Positions 31,476 through 41,799 of a stretch of DNA of 49,769 bases are shown in pieces. The first letter of the stretch is position 1. Every line of letters starts with the position of its first letter. Below the pieces are notes generated by a model. That model made no database searches and was not told where the DNA came from. It was given only the letters and a program-made list of their open reading frames with translations. Source of the DNA: a virus; IMG/VR virus record IMGVR_UViG_3300018083_000042, positions 1 through 49,769 of that record; one strand, written 5' to 3'. A program made the translations under genes and the position numbers.

Positions 31476-34400
31476 AGGCATCATCATCCCGGTCAGAGTC
31501 GAGGGATCCGATGGCACCATCACCCTCGAACAACTGGCGAAGCGACTCAAGGAAGTAGGCGACGCGGCCGACACCGCCGGCAAGAAGGCATCGGGCGCCT
31601 TCGGCGGCGACCTCATCAACAAGCTGACGAACATCGCGGCCGGCTACTTGAGCGTGCGCACCGCGATCAACTTTGTGATCGGCTCCTTCAAGGCACAAGC
31701 CGAGCAGGAGGACGCGGTCAACAAGCTCAACCTCGCGCTGGCGAACCAGGGCAACTTCACCGAGGCCGCCTCGAAGGCCCTCATCGACTACGCTGGAGCG
31801 TTGCAGGACACGACGAAGTTCTCAGACGACGCCGTGATCTCGGCCGAAGGCCTGCTCGCGAGCTTCGGGCTCACGGAGGCGCAGATCAAGCGCACGACAG
31901 GCGCGGCGGCCGACTTCGCTGCCGCGACGGGTCAGGATCTGACGTCGGCCGCACAGCTGCTCGGCAAGGCGTCGGTCGGCAGCACCGCTGCTCTCCAGAA
32001 GATGGGCTTCCAGTTTGCGCAGGGCGCCACGAACGCCGAGAAGTTCGATGCGGCATTGAAGCAGGTCGAGCAGCGATTCGGCGGGGCCGCGACGACGCAG
32101 GCGACCACGTTCACGGGCGCCGTGGCGCAGCTGAAGAACCAGTTCGGTGAGGTGCAGGAAGCCGCCGGCCGCTTCTTCGCTGCTGTGCTCGGCGGGCAGT
32201 CGCCGCTGTCAGGCCTCATCGAGTTTACGAAGGCGGCAGCCAAGTTCATCGGCGGCGACCTCATCATCGCTTTCTCGGAGGCACGCGCGCAGTTCGCTTT
32301 GTTCGTGGGCTTCATCGCCGACAAGGCGGCCGAAGCGCTCGATATCCTCGCGAAACTGCCGGCATCGCTCGGCGGCGACACGTTCAAGCAGGCGGCCGAG
32401 ACGGCGCGCGCGGTCGCCGAAGGGCAGCGCACGCTCGCCGTCGAGCTTCGGCAGACTGGAGACGAAGCAGCGCGCAGCGCTGGCAACTTCGCGAAGGTCA
32501 CGAATGCCATTGCTCCCGTGAAGCCACTGAGCGACGCAGCGGCGAAGGCGCTTGAGGAAGTCGCCAAGGCCGCGCGCACGCTCACAGGCACGCTGGATCC
32601 CAAAGCGTTCGCGACAACGCTCGCCGCGATCACGAAAATAGGCGACGCTGGCAAGATCGCCATCGACCAACTCGAAGGCCTGGCAACAACGCTAATCAAG
32701 GCACGCGACGCTGGAGAGAAGCTGCCACCGATCGCCGACAAGATCATCGCGCGCTTCGAGGCGCAGCGCGAGGCGAACCAAGCCATCGTGGAGACGGCGC
32801 TCGCGTGGGAGGAGGCAGGGCGCGCGACGCAGGCCTACCTCGACCTGACAGGCCAGCTTGGCACGGCGGGCGGCTCGGACTTCGCACAGCTGCGCGACGA
32901 CGTGGAGGCCCTCGGTGATGCGAACCTCGTCGCGGTCGAGCGAGTGCAGGAACTCGCCGAAACCTTCATCAAGGCGCGCGATCAAGGCGAGCAGCTGGGC
33001 CCGGTGGCCGAAGGGATCGTGCGTCGGTTCGAGGGCATGCGCGAGGTCGCGCAGAACATCGAGGACACTGACAAGGCGCTCGTCGAGGCTGGGAGCCACG
33101 TGGGCGACGCGGACGCGGCTTTCAAAGAGCTTGGCGAGACGATGAAGGCCCTCGACTCGCTGTTCTCGGTGCTCGGCATTTCTGCCGACTCGTTCATCGG
33201 GCGCCTCGTCACTGGACTCTCGGCGCTGCCGTCGGCGTTCAAGTCGATCACGAGCGGGCTCGGGAAGCTGAAGGAAGTCCTGTCCGGTGGCCTCAGCTTC
33301 ACCAGCATCCTCGGCGGGATTGGCGCTGCGGGACAGATCATCGGTGCAGGGCTCACGATCGGCAAGAGCATCCTCGGCCTTTTCAAGAGTGACCCCATCA
33401 AGAAGGCGCAGAAGGAGGCCGGCAAGATCCTCGGGACCGGCATCACGAGCGAGACGGCGAAGGTCATCAAGGAGCAGGCCGACAAGCTCGGCATCTCGAT
33501 CAAGAACTCAGCGTTGCTCGCGCTGCCGAAGGTGATGGAGGAGAGCGGCAAGGCGGCGAGCACGTTCGCTCGGCAGACCGAACAACTCATGCACGCGATC
33601 GCGACCGGAGCCGTGCCGGCCGAAGAAGGGATCGCGGCCGTCGGCCAGAGCTTCACGAAGATCGCAGACGAAGCGCTGAAGGCAGGCAAGGTCGGCGATG
33701 CGACGATGCGCGGCCTCATCAAGCGCTCGCGCGAGCTTGGCTTGGAGAGTCCAGACATCAAGGCCTTCGTCGGGGGACAACTCGACTCAGCCGTCGCAGG
33801 GATCAACAAGTTCGTGTCTGGTCTGGAGAAGGTCACGGAAGGCGCCTTCGGCACGCTTGGCGCTGACGCGGCGACGATCTTCGGCGCCACGTTCAACGCG
33901 CTGGTGTCAGAGCGCGGACTCACTGGCGCCGTCACGGCCCTCGGCGACACGTTCGACAAGCTCAAGGAGAAGCTGACGTCGACGCTCGGCGCTGAGCAAG
34001 CGGCGCAGCTGCTCTCGCCGTTCGCTGCCGCGTTCGACCTGCTCGGGAACGAGACGCTAAAGCCGATCGTGGAAGGCATCGACGGGCTCGGCCAGACGCT
34101 GGCGGGACTCGCGAATAGCGACTTCCTCGACGTCAACACCTTCCGCGCGATCACGCGGGCGAGCGCGACGCTGTTCGATCAGCTGATCGCGGGCGGCACC
34201 GACACGCACACGGCGCTCCTCGCGATCGCGCCGACGATCCAGACAGCGATCACGGCGGCCGAGAACTTCGGGATCCCGCTCGACGAGAACACGCAGCGGT
34301 TGAAGGATCTGGCCGAGCAGAACGGCATCACCTTCAAGACCGACCCGCAGGCCGCCATGCTCGACGTCCTGACCGCCATTGCCGAAGTGCTCGGGGCCGA

Positions 34401-34695
34401 GATCCCGGAGAGCGCTCGACGCGCACAGCAGGCAATGGCCGACCTAGCAGCCACCACGCCGAGCCAGATCGACGTGACGGGCGGCGCCGCTCCTGGCGGC
34501 GTACCAGAAGCCGGGGGCACACTCGGAGGACTGCCGCCTGGAGCGCAGACCGGGCGCACGACGAACAACACGATCAACCTGACGGTCAACCAGAACCCCT
34601 TGCAGTCGGCTGAAGGTCAGGCGCAGGCCACGCAGTTCGTCCTGCGCACGGTCGAGCGCGCAGTCGCGAACCTCGAAACCACCTTGGCCGGGTAG
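31468..34695 (+). CDS. Tape measure protein
   Basis: 1075 residues from GTG 31468, with GCAGGAGAAG upstream. Long, Ala/Lys/Glu-rich and mostly helical, with a glycine-rich hydrophobic segment near residues 610-640 (FTSILGGIGAAGQIIGAG then LTIGKSILGLF), an internal repeat of the phrase LATTLIKARDAGEKLPPIAD / LAETFIKARDQGEQLGPVAE, and a Gly/Pro-rich C-terminus. The usual 1.5 angstrom per residue rule would predict a tail near 160 nm. The first gene after the frameshifted chaperone. Confidence 0.92.
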   Translation: MGEGIIIPVRVEGSDGTITLEQLAKRLKEVGDAADTAGKKASGAFGGDLINKLTNIAAGYLSVRTAINFVIGSFKAQAEQEDAVNKLNLALANQGNFTEAASKALIDYAGALQDTTKFSDDAVISAEGLLASFGLTEAQIKRTTGAAADFAAATGQDLTSAAQLLGKASVGSTAALQKMGFQFAQGATNAEKFDAALKQVEQRFGGAATTQATTFTGAVAQLKNQFGEVQEAAGRFFAAVLGGQSPLSGLIEFTKAAAKFIGGDLIIAFSEARAQFALFVGFIADKAAEALDILAKLPASLGGDTFKQAAETARAVAEGQRTLAVELRQTGDEAARSAGNFAKVTNAIAPVKPLSDAAAKALEEVAKAARTLTGTLDPKAFATTLAAITKIGDAGKIAIDQLEGLATTLIKARDAGEKLPPIADKIIARFEAQREANQAIVETALAWEEAGRATQAYLDLTGQLGTAGGSDFAQLRDDVEALGDANLVAVERVQELAETFIKARDQGEQLGPVAEGIVRRFEGMREVAQNIEDTDKALVEAGSHVGDADAAFKELGETMKALDSLFSVLGISADSFIGRLVTGLSALPSAFKSITSGLGKLKEVLSGGLSFTSILGGIGAAGQIIGAGLTIGKSILGLFKSDPIKKAQKEAGKILGTGITSETAKVIKEQADKLGISIKNSALLALPKVMEESGKAASTFARQTEQLMHAIATGAVPAEEGIAAVGQSFTKIADEALKAGKVGDATMRGLIKRSRELGLESPDIKAFVGGQLDSAVAGINKFVSGLEKVTEGAFGTLGADAATIFGATFNALVSERGLTGAVTALGDTFDKLKEKLTSTLGAEQAAQLLSPFAAAFDLLGNETLKPIVEGIDGLGQTLAGLANSDFLDVNTFRAITRASATLFDQLIAGGTDTHTALLAIAPTIQTAITAAENFGIPLDENTQRLKDLAEQNGITFKTDPQAAMLDVLTAIAEVLGAEIPESARRAQQAMADLAATTPSQIDVTGGAAPGGVPEAGGTLGGLPPGAQTGRTTNNTINLTVNQNPLQSAEGQAQATQFVLRTVERAVANLETTLAG

Positions 34696-34698
34696 CCT

Positions 34699-36057
34699 AT
34701 GAACGCGGCCTATCTTCAGGCGCGGCGCTCGGGGCTCGCCGCTGTCCCGATGCTGAGCATTTCGCTGCAAGGCAAGCACGCGCTCGACCTCGGCTTCAGG
34801 CGGTGGGCCCCCGAGTCAATCGCGCTGCCGAGCGGCGGCAGCATCGGCCTCGTTCCTCCTGGCGGCTTCGAGCGCATCACTTTCGGCTGCGGCATCAAGC
34901 AGAACGTGCTCGGCACGGTGGAGACGTCGGTGCGCGTCAACGACCCGCTCAACCTGCTTCGCCTACAACTCGACGCGTACGACCCTCGCGGCAGCGCGGC
35001 TGCGATCGACTGGGTCGTGCCCGATCTCGTCGACAACGACTGGGAGCGCATCTTCACCGGCATCCTGGCCGACTGGACCTTCAAGGGCGACGACGTGGAC
35101 CTGCGGCTGAAGACCGACGAGGCGTCGCTTCAGGCCGCTGTGCCGAAGCCCATCTTCAACAAGAGCGTATGGGGCACGGCGACCGACCCGTCGATCTGGG
35201 CGACGTCGCAACCGCTCGTGATGGGCATCCACGACAACTTCGCCGTGACAGCGCGCGGGATGCTGACGGCGATCAATGTCCGCTACGACGACAACCTCGG
35301 GCACTGGTGGTGCGGATCGCTCGGGCGCCTGCGGCTCGTGAAGCGCGTGTACTTCGACGGCACTGAGCAACCTGAAACGTCGGTGTGGACAACGCGTCGC
35401 GGCGTCTACGGCGGCGTGATGCAGACCTTCATCGTGGTCACCTCGGCCTTCAGGCCCGACAAGGACGCCGTTGTCACGTTCGACTGTGAAGGCCCGAGCG
35501 ACGACGGCGACGAGGCAGGGCCGGCGCTGCTCAACCCGATCTTGCAGCTGCGCACCGTGCTCGAACAGTACGTGTTTCGCGACAGGCCGGCGCAGCTGTG
35601 GGACCTCACGCCGATCTCGCTGATCGACGATACCTCGTGGGATGCAGCGGCGAACTACTTCGACCTGTTCGAGTACGAGAGCGCGATTCGCATCGGCGGC
35701 GACCGCGACCGGCCGACGGGCATGGACGTCGTCCAATCGTTCCTTGACAGCTACCCGTGGGTCAGGATCTTCTGGCTTCCGAGCGGCGCCCTCGGCATCT
35801 GCATCATCAACCCCAACGACGCCGACCCGTCGAGCGATTGGGTGCGCGTCGACGTCACGACGAAGCCCGAGGACTTCGTGTACGAGCCGGGCGATCGGAA
35901 GGAGATTTTCACGCACGTCGAGCATCCCTACATGTACAGTGTGGCCGAGCAGAAATTCATGGCGATGATCGAGGCCCACGACGTCGCTGCCGCTGCTGAG
36001 AAGCTGAAGGTCAGCATTGCCAACCGCTGGAGTCAGGGGCGGTTCACTAACTTCTAA
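34699..36057 (+). CDS. Minor tail / distal tail-type protein
   Basis: 452 residues from ATG 34699, three bases after the tape measure stop. Beta-rich N-terminus (PMLSISLQGKHALDLGF; FGCGIKQNVLGTVETSVRVN; IFTGILADWTFKGDDVDLRL) has the flavour of distal tail and baseplate hub proteins, followed by a mixed domain ending in a helix (IEAHDVAAAAEKLKVSIANRW). Position right after the tape measure supports a tail-tip role. Specific subfamily not recognised. One-base overlap with the next gene. Confidence 0.75.
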   Translation: MNAAYLQARRSGLAAVPMLSISLQGKHALDLGFRRWAPESIALPSGGSIGLVPPGGFERITFGCGIKQNVLGTVETSVRVNDPLNLLRLQLDAYDPRGSAAAIDWVVPDLVDNDWERIFTGILADWTFKGDDVDLRLKTDEASLQAAVPKPIFNKSVWGTATDPSIWATSQPLVMGIHDNFAVTARGMLTAINVRYDDNLGHWWCGSLGRLRLVKRVYFDGTEQPETSVWTTRRGVYGGVMQTFIVVTSAFRPDKDAVVTFDCEGPSDDGDEAGPALLNPILQLRTVLEQYVFRDRPAQLWDLTPISLIDDTSWDAAANYFDLFEYESAIRIGGDRDRPTGMDVVQSFLDSYPWVRIFWLPSGALGICIINPNDADPSSDWVRVDVTTKPEDFVYEPGDRKEIFTHVEHPYMYSVAEQKFMAMIEAHDVAAAAEKLKVSIANRWSQGRFTNF

Positions 36058-38417
36058 TGCGTCGAACGATCTTCATGCTCCCGCGCGCCGACGGCTTCAA
36101 CAGCGGCCTCGATCGCTGGCCGAACGCGAGCCCGTACGGCGGCGCCCCGCAGATCTCTCTGTGGGAAGCGTGGCGAGACGCCGACTACAACGATCTCGGG
36201 GAGGTGGCCCCGCCTTACTGCATCAACGACACCGCCCCTTTCTGCGACTACGCCGTGCTGATTCGCGATCGAGTGAACGGCTCCGGTGCAGCTGGCATGG
36301 TGTTCTTCGAGCCGCCGCCCACGCTGGTGTTCTACACGCGCGTCAAGTTTCACTGCTGGATCGACTACTCGGGAGAGGGTGCGAATAACTGGTTCTTCCC
36401 TCCTGACAACGCGCACGGACCGCAGGCTGCATTCATCTTGATGAAGCGCGACCACGTGACGCCGCTCGCGATCGGCCCGACGTTCGAGGTCGGATACGAC
36501 GGCGCGACGGGCAGCCCGGTCGGGGATCGCTACTGCAACGTCAACCAGCCAGCGTGCGGAGCCGGCTACGTCGGCCCGATTCACATGGAGTACGAGACGT
36601 TTTCGCACCCCGAGGCTGGACCGTGGACGCAGGACGATATGGTGACGCTGCAAGCAGGGATCAGCATGAGCGTTGCTGGCCCTGGATGGGATCCTTCGCA
36701 GCGCTTCCCGAAGTTTCGCGCGTTCCACTTCTACGTCGAATGCGACGTGCAGGACCTTGGCGGCTTCGTGCGCAACGTGCGGCACAGCGCTAGCCTCGAC
36801 GCTCGACTCTTCAGGCGCGCGCGTAATCAGGTGAGCATGCGCGTGCCCGACACGTCGGCTGATCGCACGATCGGCAGCAAGTTCTACGCGTCGCACCCGA
36901 AGGGGCCGTCGATCGGCGTAGCTGGATGGGGAGAGCGCCGGCTCGAACGCAGGCCGCTGCTCCTGCTTCAGCGGCAGTACTGGCCCGAGCAGGTGAAGGT
37001 CATCGAGACGGCGTACGACCTGCACGAGTATCAAGCGCTGCTGTGGGGCGCGTTCCGCATCGACTCGGCGTGGACGCCTGAACTGACCGGCCTCTCCTAC
37101 TTCGATCAAGGCGGCGACTTCGGCGTCACGCGCGCGCAGGACGGTTGGTCGCCGCGTCCCGGTGATGGCGTTCTCATGCGCTGCCTCGAACACTACGCCC
37201 TGCTTTCGTTCGAGGGACTTGCGTGCCAAGGCGGCGGCGACGTAGCGCGATCGCACTGGAACTTCAACCCGGGCACGACGAGCGGGCCGGGGAACCTCTG
37301 GACGGCGATCAGCTTCACGGGCGGCACGAGCGCGGTAGACGACGTTGGAACAACGGTCGTTGAGGAGCTTGGCTACACGCTCTCAGCGCACGTCACGTTC
37401 TCGCCGGCTCCAGGCACTGGCGGTTATGAGCAGAGCCTCGGCACGGTGTCGAATGCCGGCGGCAACCTCTTCAACATCCGCGTGGTCGTGCGCAACATCA
37501 ACGTCGACACGCCGGCCTCGAAGTTCATGGAGTACGTCCTGCGTCGCAACGGGACGCGCGCGGCTGTGCCGTTCACAGAGTACTTAGACTTTGCTACTGG
37601 CACCTGGGGAGCGGTGATCGTGTACAACCCGATCGGGGCTGACATGCCCTACGGCGAGTTGATCGGCGACGGGATCTCACTCGACGACCCGACAGCCGAT
37701 GGCGCGATCACGTACCTGCATCGCGTCGGCCGCTTCTCATCGGCGATCGCAGACGCCGAGTACATCCTCGCGCTCACGGACGTCCAGCTTGGCGGAACCC
37801 CGAACGGTGCGAGCTACGGCACGCGGACGCCTCTCGTCACGAGCGGCGCCGACATCACGCGCACGGCGATGCACTTCCAGATCGCCAACAGCAACCCCGC
37901 GAAGCGCTCCTACTTCACCGATCGCGGCATGGTGATCGCTGAGTTCCGCCCGTGGTTCAAGTCGGCCCTGATGCCGAACGGGACGGTTAAGCCGATCGTC
38001 GTCGCGCGCCACACCGCAACCGACGTCGATCGACTGGAGTTCGTACGCGCGGCCGGCGCGAACAAGATCCGCTTCCGCCGCGAGTGGCTGGCCGGGACGA
38101 AGGACGTCGAGATCGCGATCCCTGACGTCTCGCGCGCGCACGTGATCCGCGTGTGGTGTCGCTGGCTCGAAGACGAGGGATGGGACCAATACGCGCCGCG
38201 CACGCTGCAAGTTGGGTGGGCGCGCTTCCTGCACGCAACGGATGCATTCATCGACGAGGACAGCGCGCTTGCTGAGAACCAGAGCGGCACGCTCGCGGCA
38301 ACTGACTGGATCAGGGTCGGCAGCGACGACGCGCCCAACTACCTCGACGGCTGGCTCCGCATGGTCGAAGTGCTGCGCAACCCGATCAGCGGCGACGAAG
38401 CCGTCTGGAAGCGCTAG
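36057..38417 (+). CDS. Large minor tail protein
   Basis: 786 residues; the ATG overlaps the preceding TAA (TAATG). Mostly beta by appearance, with many aromatic residues. Several parts look like lectin-type sandwiches (for example VFFEPPPTLVFYTRVKFHCW and, near the end, HVIRVWCRWLEDEG ... WLRMVEVLRNP). No catalytic motif seen. A tail-tip protein carrying glycan-binding domains is likely; there is no recognisable hydrolase. Confidence 0.75.
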   Translation: MRRTIFMLPRADGFNSGLDRWPNASPYGGAPQISLWEAWRDADYNDLGEVAPPYCINDTAPFCDYAVLIRDRVNGSGAAGMVFFEPPPTLVFYTRVKFHCWIDYSGEGANNWFFPPDNAHGPQAAFILMKRDHVTPLAIGPTFEVGYDGATGSPVGDRYCNVNQPACGAGYVGPIHMEYETFSHPEAGPWTQDDMVTLQAGISMSVAGPGWDPSQRFPKFRAFHFYVECDVQDLGGFVRNVRHSASLDARLFRRARNQVSMRVPDTSADRTIGSKFYASHPKGPSIGVAGWGERRLERRPLLLLQRQYWPEQVKVIETAYDLHEYQALLWGAFRIDSAWTPELTGLSYFDQGGDFGVTRAQDGWSPRPGDGVLMRCLEHYALLSFEGLACQGGGDVARSHWNFNPGTTSGPGNLWTAISFTGGTSAVDDVGTTVVEELGYTLSAHVTFSPAPGTGGYEQSLGTVSNAGGNLFNIRVVVRNINVDTPASKFMEYVLRRNGTRAAVPFTEYLDFATGTWGAVIVYNPIGADMPYGELIGDGISLDDPTADGAITYLHRVGRFSSAIADAEYILALTDVQLGGTPNGASYGTRTPLVTSGADITRTAMHFQIANSNPAKRSYFTDRGMVIAEFRPWFKSALMPNGTVKPIVVARHTATDVDRLEFVRAAGANKIRFRREWLAGTKDVEIAIPDVSRAHVIRVWCRWLEDEGWDQYAPRTLQVGWARFLHATDAFIDEDSALAENQSGTLAATDWIRVGSDDAPNYLDGWLRMVEVLRNPISGDEAVWKR

Positions 38418-38425
38418 GATCACGC

Positions 38426-39709
38426 ATGGGACTCCCGGCTCGCATCGGTCAGAACGCGCTCTCGCTGCCAGGCAGCGCGCCGAAAGACATCGAGGCGATC
38501 TATCGAGCGATTCGCCCGCGCCTGAAGCTCAGCAGCGGACCTGCCGCGCCGGGAACGCCGGGGCCGCCAGGACCAAAGGGCGTTGTGTGGCGCGGCGCGT
38601 GGGACGACGATGCCGAGTACACCGAAGGCGACATCGTCTATCACGACAACAACAACGGCGTGCGCTTCACCTACTTCTGCATCGCGTCGCACGCATCGAC
38701 GCCGACCACGCCGCCTGTGCCCGGCGGGACTGCGACGTGGCACGAGATCGCTGAAGCCTACATCGTCACCGACGGCTCGCGGCCGTACGTGATCGGCCCG
38801 ATTCACACGCCGACCGAAGCGACGGCATGGTGGAACGACACGGCTGGCCTCAAGCGCCTCGTGCTCGACGTCATCGACGGCCAGGAGCTTGCGTGGGGCT
38901 CGGTCTACCTTCGCGTGCGCAACGCTACCGGCTCGACGATCCTGGCCGGGCGCGCCGTTCGCATCACGGGCGTCGGGCCTGATCCGACCCTGCCCTCTAT
39001 CGAGCTTGCCGACGCGGCTGACGCGTTCCTCGGGGAGCACACGGTCTGCGGCGTGACGATGATGGACATTCTCGACGGCGCCGACGGTTGGGTCTGCCGG
39101 CTCGGCCTCGTCAGGGGGCCGGACTTCTCAGCCTTCGGAAGCATCGGCGTGCTCTACACGGGAGACGCGCTCGACGGCGTGATGAAGCGTTCGATCCCCG
39201 GGCGCCCGTGCGAGTACATCACGAAGATGGGCTTCCTGCTCGACAACGCGAACCCCGGAACGATGTGGGTCGACCCTGTTCCGGTGCCGCGCCTGAAGGA
39301 CCTGTCCGACACCGGCATGACTCTGTTCGGAGGATCCAACTACTTCGACGTTCCGATGTGGCTCCCTGGCGAACCTAACGGCGGGCCGTTCGGTTCGTGC
39401 GACGGTTTCATGGACCTGCCGCCGACCATCGCGCCTTTCGTCTCGTTCGCTGGCGCAGACACGGTCCTCCAGAAGCACGGCATCATCGAGATCGACTGCG
39501 CGGCCGGTGAGCAGGTACAGGTGCTCCCGAACCCCGTCTGGTTCTCCGGTCGCTGGATCATCATCAAGAAGAGCGACAACACGCGGAACCGGCTGCGGAT
39601 CCAGGGCTTCAGCGGCGGCAACATCGAGTTCGAGACCGAGCAGATCCTCAACATGCCGGGCGAGACCGTTCAGGTCTACAGCACCGGCTCACAGTGGAGG
39701 TGCGCCTGA
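38426..39709 (+). CDS. Tail fibre with collagen-like and carbohydrate-binding segments
   Basis: 427 residues from ATG 38426. An N-terminal virion-attachment-like stretch is followed by a short collagen-like run (PGTPGPPGPKG, residues 44-54) and then GVVWRGAWDDDAEYTEGDIVYHD, the typical chitin-binding-like (CBM5/12) pattern of phage fibres. The rest is beta-rich and contains DVPMWLPGEPNGGPFG and a C-terminal beta strand series. A likely receptor-binding fibre. Overlaps the next start by one base. Confidence 0.77.
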   Translation: MGLPARIGQNALSLPGSAPKDIEAIYRAIRPRLKLSSGPAAPGTPGPPGPKGVVWRGAWDDDAEYTEGDIVYHDNNNGVRFTYFCIASHASTPTTPPVPGGTATWHEIAEAYIVTDGSRPYVIGPIHTPTEATAWWNDTAGLKRLVLDVIDGQELAWGSVYLRVRNATGSTILAGRAVRITGVGPDPTLPSIELADAADAFLGEHTVCGVTMMDILDGADGWVCRLGLVRGPDFSAFGSIGVLYTGDALDGVMKRSIPGRPCEYITKMGFLLDNANPGTMWVDPVPVPRLKDLSDTGMTLFGGSNYFDVPMWLPGEPNGGPFGSCDGFMDLPPTIAPFVSFAGADTVLQKHGIIEIDCAAGEQVQVLPNPVWFSGRWIIIKKSDNTRNRLRIQGFSGGNIEFETEQILNMPGETVQVYSTGSQWRCA

Positions 39710-40083
39710 TGATGCTCCACCACATGGAGATCCAGGATCGCGGCGACCACAGCTTCGTCACGACCAACAGCACCACGTTGGTAGAGCTCGTCCCCGACAT
39801 CGCGGTCCTCAAGAACTACCGCTTCGTCGAGCACGTGCGCTTCGTGAACGTGGCGGCGGCCGACGTAACCGCGTCTCTCTACATTCGCGAGACCGGACCG
39901 ACTGACCACCTGATCGGCGTGATGGAGGTCGTTGCTGGTGGCTCAGGAAAGATGGTCGTCCCGGTCGAGCGCATCCGCTTGAAGAATGGGGAGTCGCTGA
40001 TGCTCAAGCTCGGCGGCGTGCCGAGCGCACAGTCAGAGGTCTACTCCGAGTGGCGCGACGCGCCCGAAGCACCGTCGGTCTAG
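39709..40083 (+). CDS. Small beta-rich tail-associated protein
   Basis: 124 residues from ATG 39709 with AGTGGAGGTGCG upstream. A beta-sandwich-like sequence (TLVELVPDIAVLKNYRFVEHV; ADVTASLYIRETG; GSGKMVVPVERIRLKNGESL) often seen for small proteins between fibre genes. Likely a structural or fibre-base subunit. Family not named. Confidence 0.72.
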   Translation: MMLHHMEIQDRGDHSFVTTNSTTLVELVPDIAVLKNYRFVEHVRFVNVAAADVTASLYIRETGPTDHLIGVMEVVAGGSGKMVVPVERIRLKNGESLMLKLGGVPSAQSEVYSEWRDAPEAPSV

Positions 40084-40091
40084 GAGGGTTC

Positions 40092-41783
40092 GTGAAGAAG
40101 CTGCTCGCCGTCCTGTTCTGTCTCCTGGCCGCGCGCGCGGGTGCGCAGAGCTACGACGCGCAGGGCCGCCTGATGGTCAGCGCGAACTTCTTCAAGCTCG
40201 GGGGCACCACGCTCAGCGGCGCGAACGTGGTCGACGTCGGCAACACGGCGTTCCGGGTCAACTGCGTGACGGGCTGCACGGCGGGCGGATCCTTCTCCGA
40301 CTCGACGGCCTTCACGTTCGGCACGACGGCGGTGGGGCTGAGCGCCTTCGTCGTGGACGACACGAGCACGAACACGGTGGCCGAGAACAGCGCGGGCGCC
40401 GCGCGCATGAGCGCCAGCCGCATCCTGTTCGTGGACATCTCGAAGACGACGGCGAACGCGACGGCGATCAAGGTCGACGGGAGCGCCGTCACGCAGCCGG
40501 TGAGCGGCACCTTCTGGCAGGCGACTCAGCCCGTGTCGGGCACCTTTTGGCAAGCGACCCAGCCGATCTCGGGAACCGTCACGGCGAACGCCGGCTCGGG
40601 CACCTTCGCGGTCTCAGGGACGTTCTGGCAGGCCACGCAGCCGGTGAGCATCGCCACGATGCCCTCCACGCCCGTCACGGGGACGTTCTGGCCCACGACG
40701 GCAGCAGCACCGGCCTCGCATCGGCTGAGCGACGGCGCGGCCTTCTACGACGCGACGAAGACGGGGCAGCTACCGGCGGCGCTCGTGAGCGGGCGCCTGG
40801 ACGTGAACATCGGCGCTTCGAGCGCGACGGTGCCTGTATCTGGACCGCTGACCGACACGCAGCTCCGCGCCACGCCTGTCCCGGTGAGCGGCACCGTGAC
40901 GACGACCCCGCCCGCGAACGCGTCGACGAACGTGGCGCAGATCGGAGCGACGACTGTCGTCACCGGAGGCGTCGCGGGAACGCTGGGAGTCGGCGGCCTC
41001 GCCGCGAGCGGCGCCACCAAGGTGGGTAACCCGCAGCAGATCGGGGGCGTGTTCAACACGACGCCCCCGACCGTGACGAATGGGCAGATGGTAGAGCAGC
41101 AGATGACCGCGCGCGGCGAGCAGCACACGATCCTCCGAGACGCCGCCGGCAACCTGCGCGGCGCTAACGTTACGGCCGGCAACGCTGTGCAGGTCGATTT
41201 GACCAGCATCCTGGGAAGCGCGTTCGTCACTGCCGCCACCGGAGTGCAGAAGGTCGGCGTAGTCGGGAATGCGAATGCTGCGCTCGACGCTGCCAACAAC
41301 GCGGCGGCGCCGGCGAACGTCCTGGTCTCAGGCTTCGAGGCGCGCTCGTCCGGTCCGACTCAGCTGACAAACGGGAACGTAGGTCGCGCGACCGTCGACC
41401 TGGCCGGCAACCTGCACACCGTCGCGCCGCTCAAGTTCACGTGCGCGCTCGACAACATAGCGGCCACGCTCACGCAGTGCCAAGCGGTAGCCGCAGCAGG
41501 GTACTCGTACTACATCACGACGGTCTTCGCCAACTCGACTACCGCAACGGCGGCGACGTTCGCGATCCGATCCGGGACCGGCTCGAACTGCGCGACGGGT
41601 ACGGCGGGCGTGCTGCCTGGAGCTAGCACCTCGCGCACGTACGTCCTGCCGGCGAACACCGCCGCCCCGTTCCAGTACAGCAACGTCGTAGGGATCAAGG
41701 TCACGGCGGCTCACGCGATCTGCGCGATCGGAGCGGCAACAAACACGCTGAACATCACCATTTCGGGCTACACTGCGCCCTGA
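40092..41783 (+). CDS. Fibre-like protein with signal peptide and FWQATQ repeats
   Basis: 563 residues from GTG 40092 (TAGGAGGG upstream). Signal peptide MKKLLAVLFCLLAARAGA-Q type, cleavage near residue 16. The mature start (YDAQGRLMVSANFF) and the repeats PVSGTFWQATQ (three copies, residues about 136-185) are widespread in phage tail and accessory proteins, usually without a signal peptide. The C-terminal 130 residues form a beta domain (TCALDNIAATLTQCQ ... VGIKVTAAHAICAIG). Presumed adhesive or surface-decoration fibre. Confidence 0.75.
   Translation: MKKLLAVLFCLLAARAGAQSYDAQGRLMVSANFFKLGGTTLSGANVVDVGNTAFRVNCVTGCTAGGSFSDSTAFTFGTTAVGLSAFVVDDTSTNTVAENSAGAARMSASRILFVDISKTTANATAIKVDGSAVTQPVSGTFWQATQPVSGTFWQATQPISGTVTANAGSGTFAVSGTFWQATQPVSIATMPSTPVTGTFWPTTAAAPASHRLSDGAAFYDATKTGQLPAALVSGRLDVNIGASSATVPVSGPLTDTQLRATPVPVSGTVTTTPPANASTNVAQIGATTVVTGGVAGTLGVGGLAASGATKVGNPQQIGGVFNTTPPTVTNGQMVEQQMTARGEQHTILRDAAGNLRGANVTAGNAVQVDLTSILGSAFVTAATGVQKVGVVGNANAALDAANNAAAPANVLVSGFEARSSGPTQLTNGNVGRATVDLAGNLHTVAPLKFTCALDNIAATLTQCQAVAAAGYSYYITTVFANSTTATAATFAIRSGTGSNCATGTAGVLPGASTSRTYVLPANTAAPFQYSNVVGIKVTAAHAICAIGAATNTLNITISGYTAP
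40486..40650 (+). repeat. Tandem repeat coding VSGTFWQATQP
   Basis: Three near-identical copies of about 33 bases encoding VSGTFWQATQP, two adjacent and one after a 50-base interruption, lie inside the fibre-like gene. Codons differ between copies (ttctggcag / ttttggcaa), so the repeat is old and kept at the protein level. Confidence 0.75.
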
Positions 41784-41799
41784 GCGAAGGGGGTGAGCA

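Noticed and set aside
40486-40650. Repeat array as CRISPR
   Set aside because: Repeats are in frame, contiguous without spacers of uniform length and encode a known type of fibre repeat.
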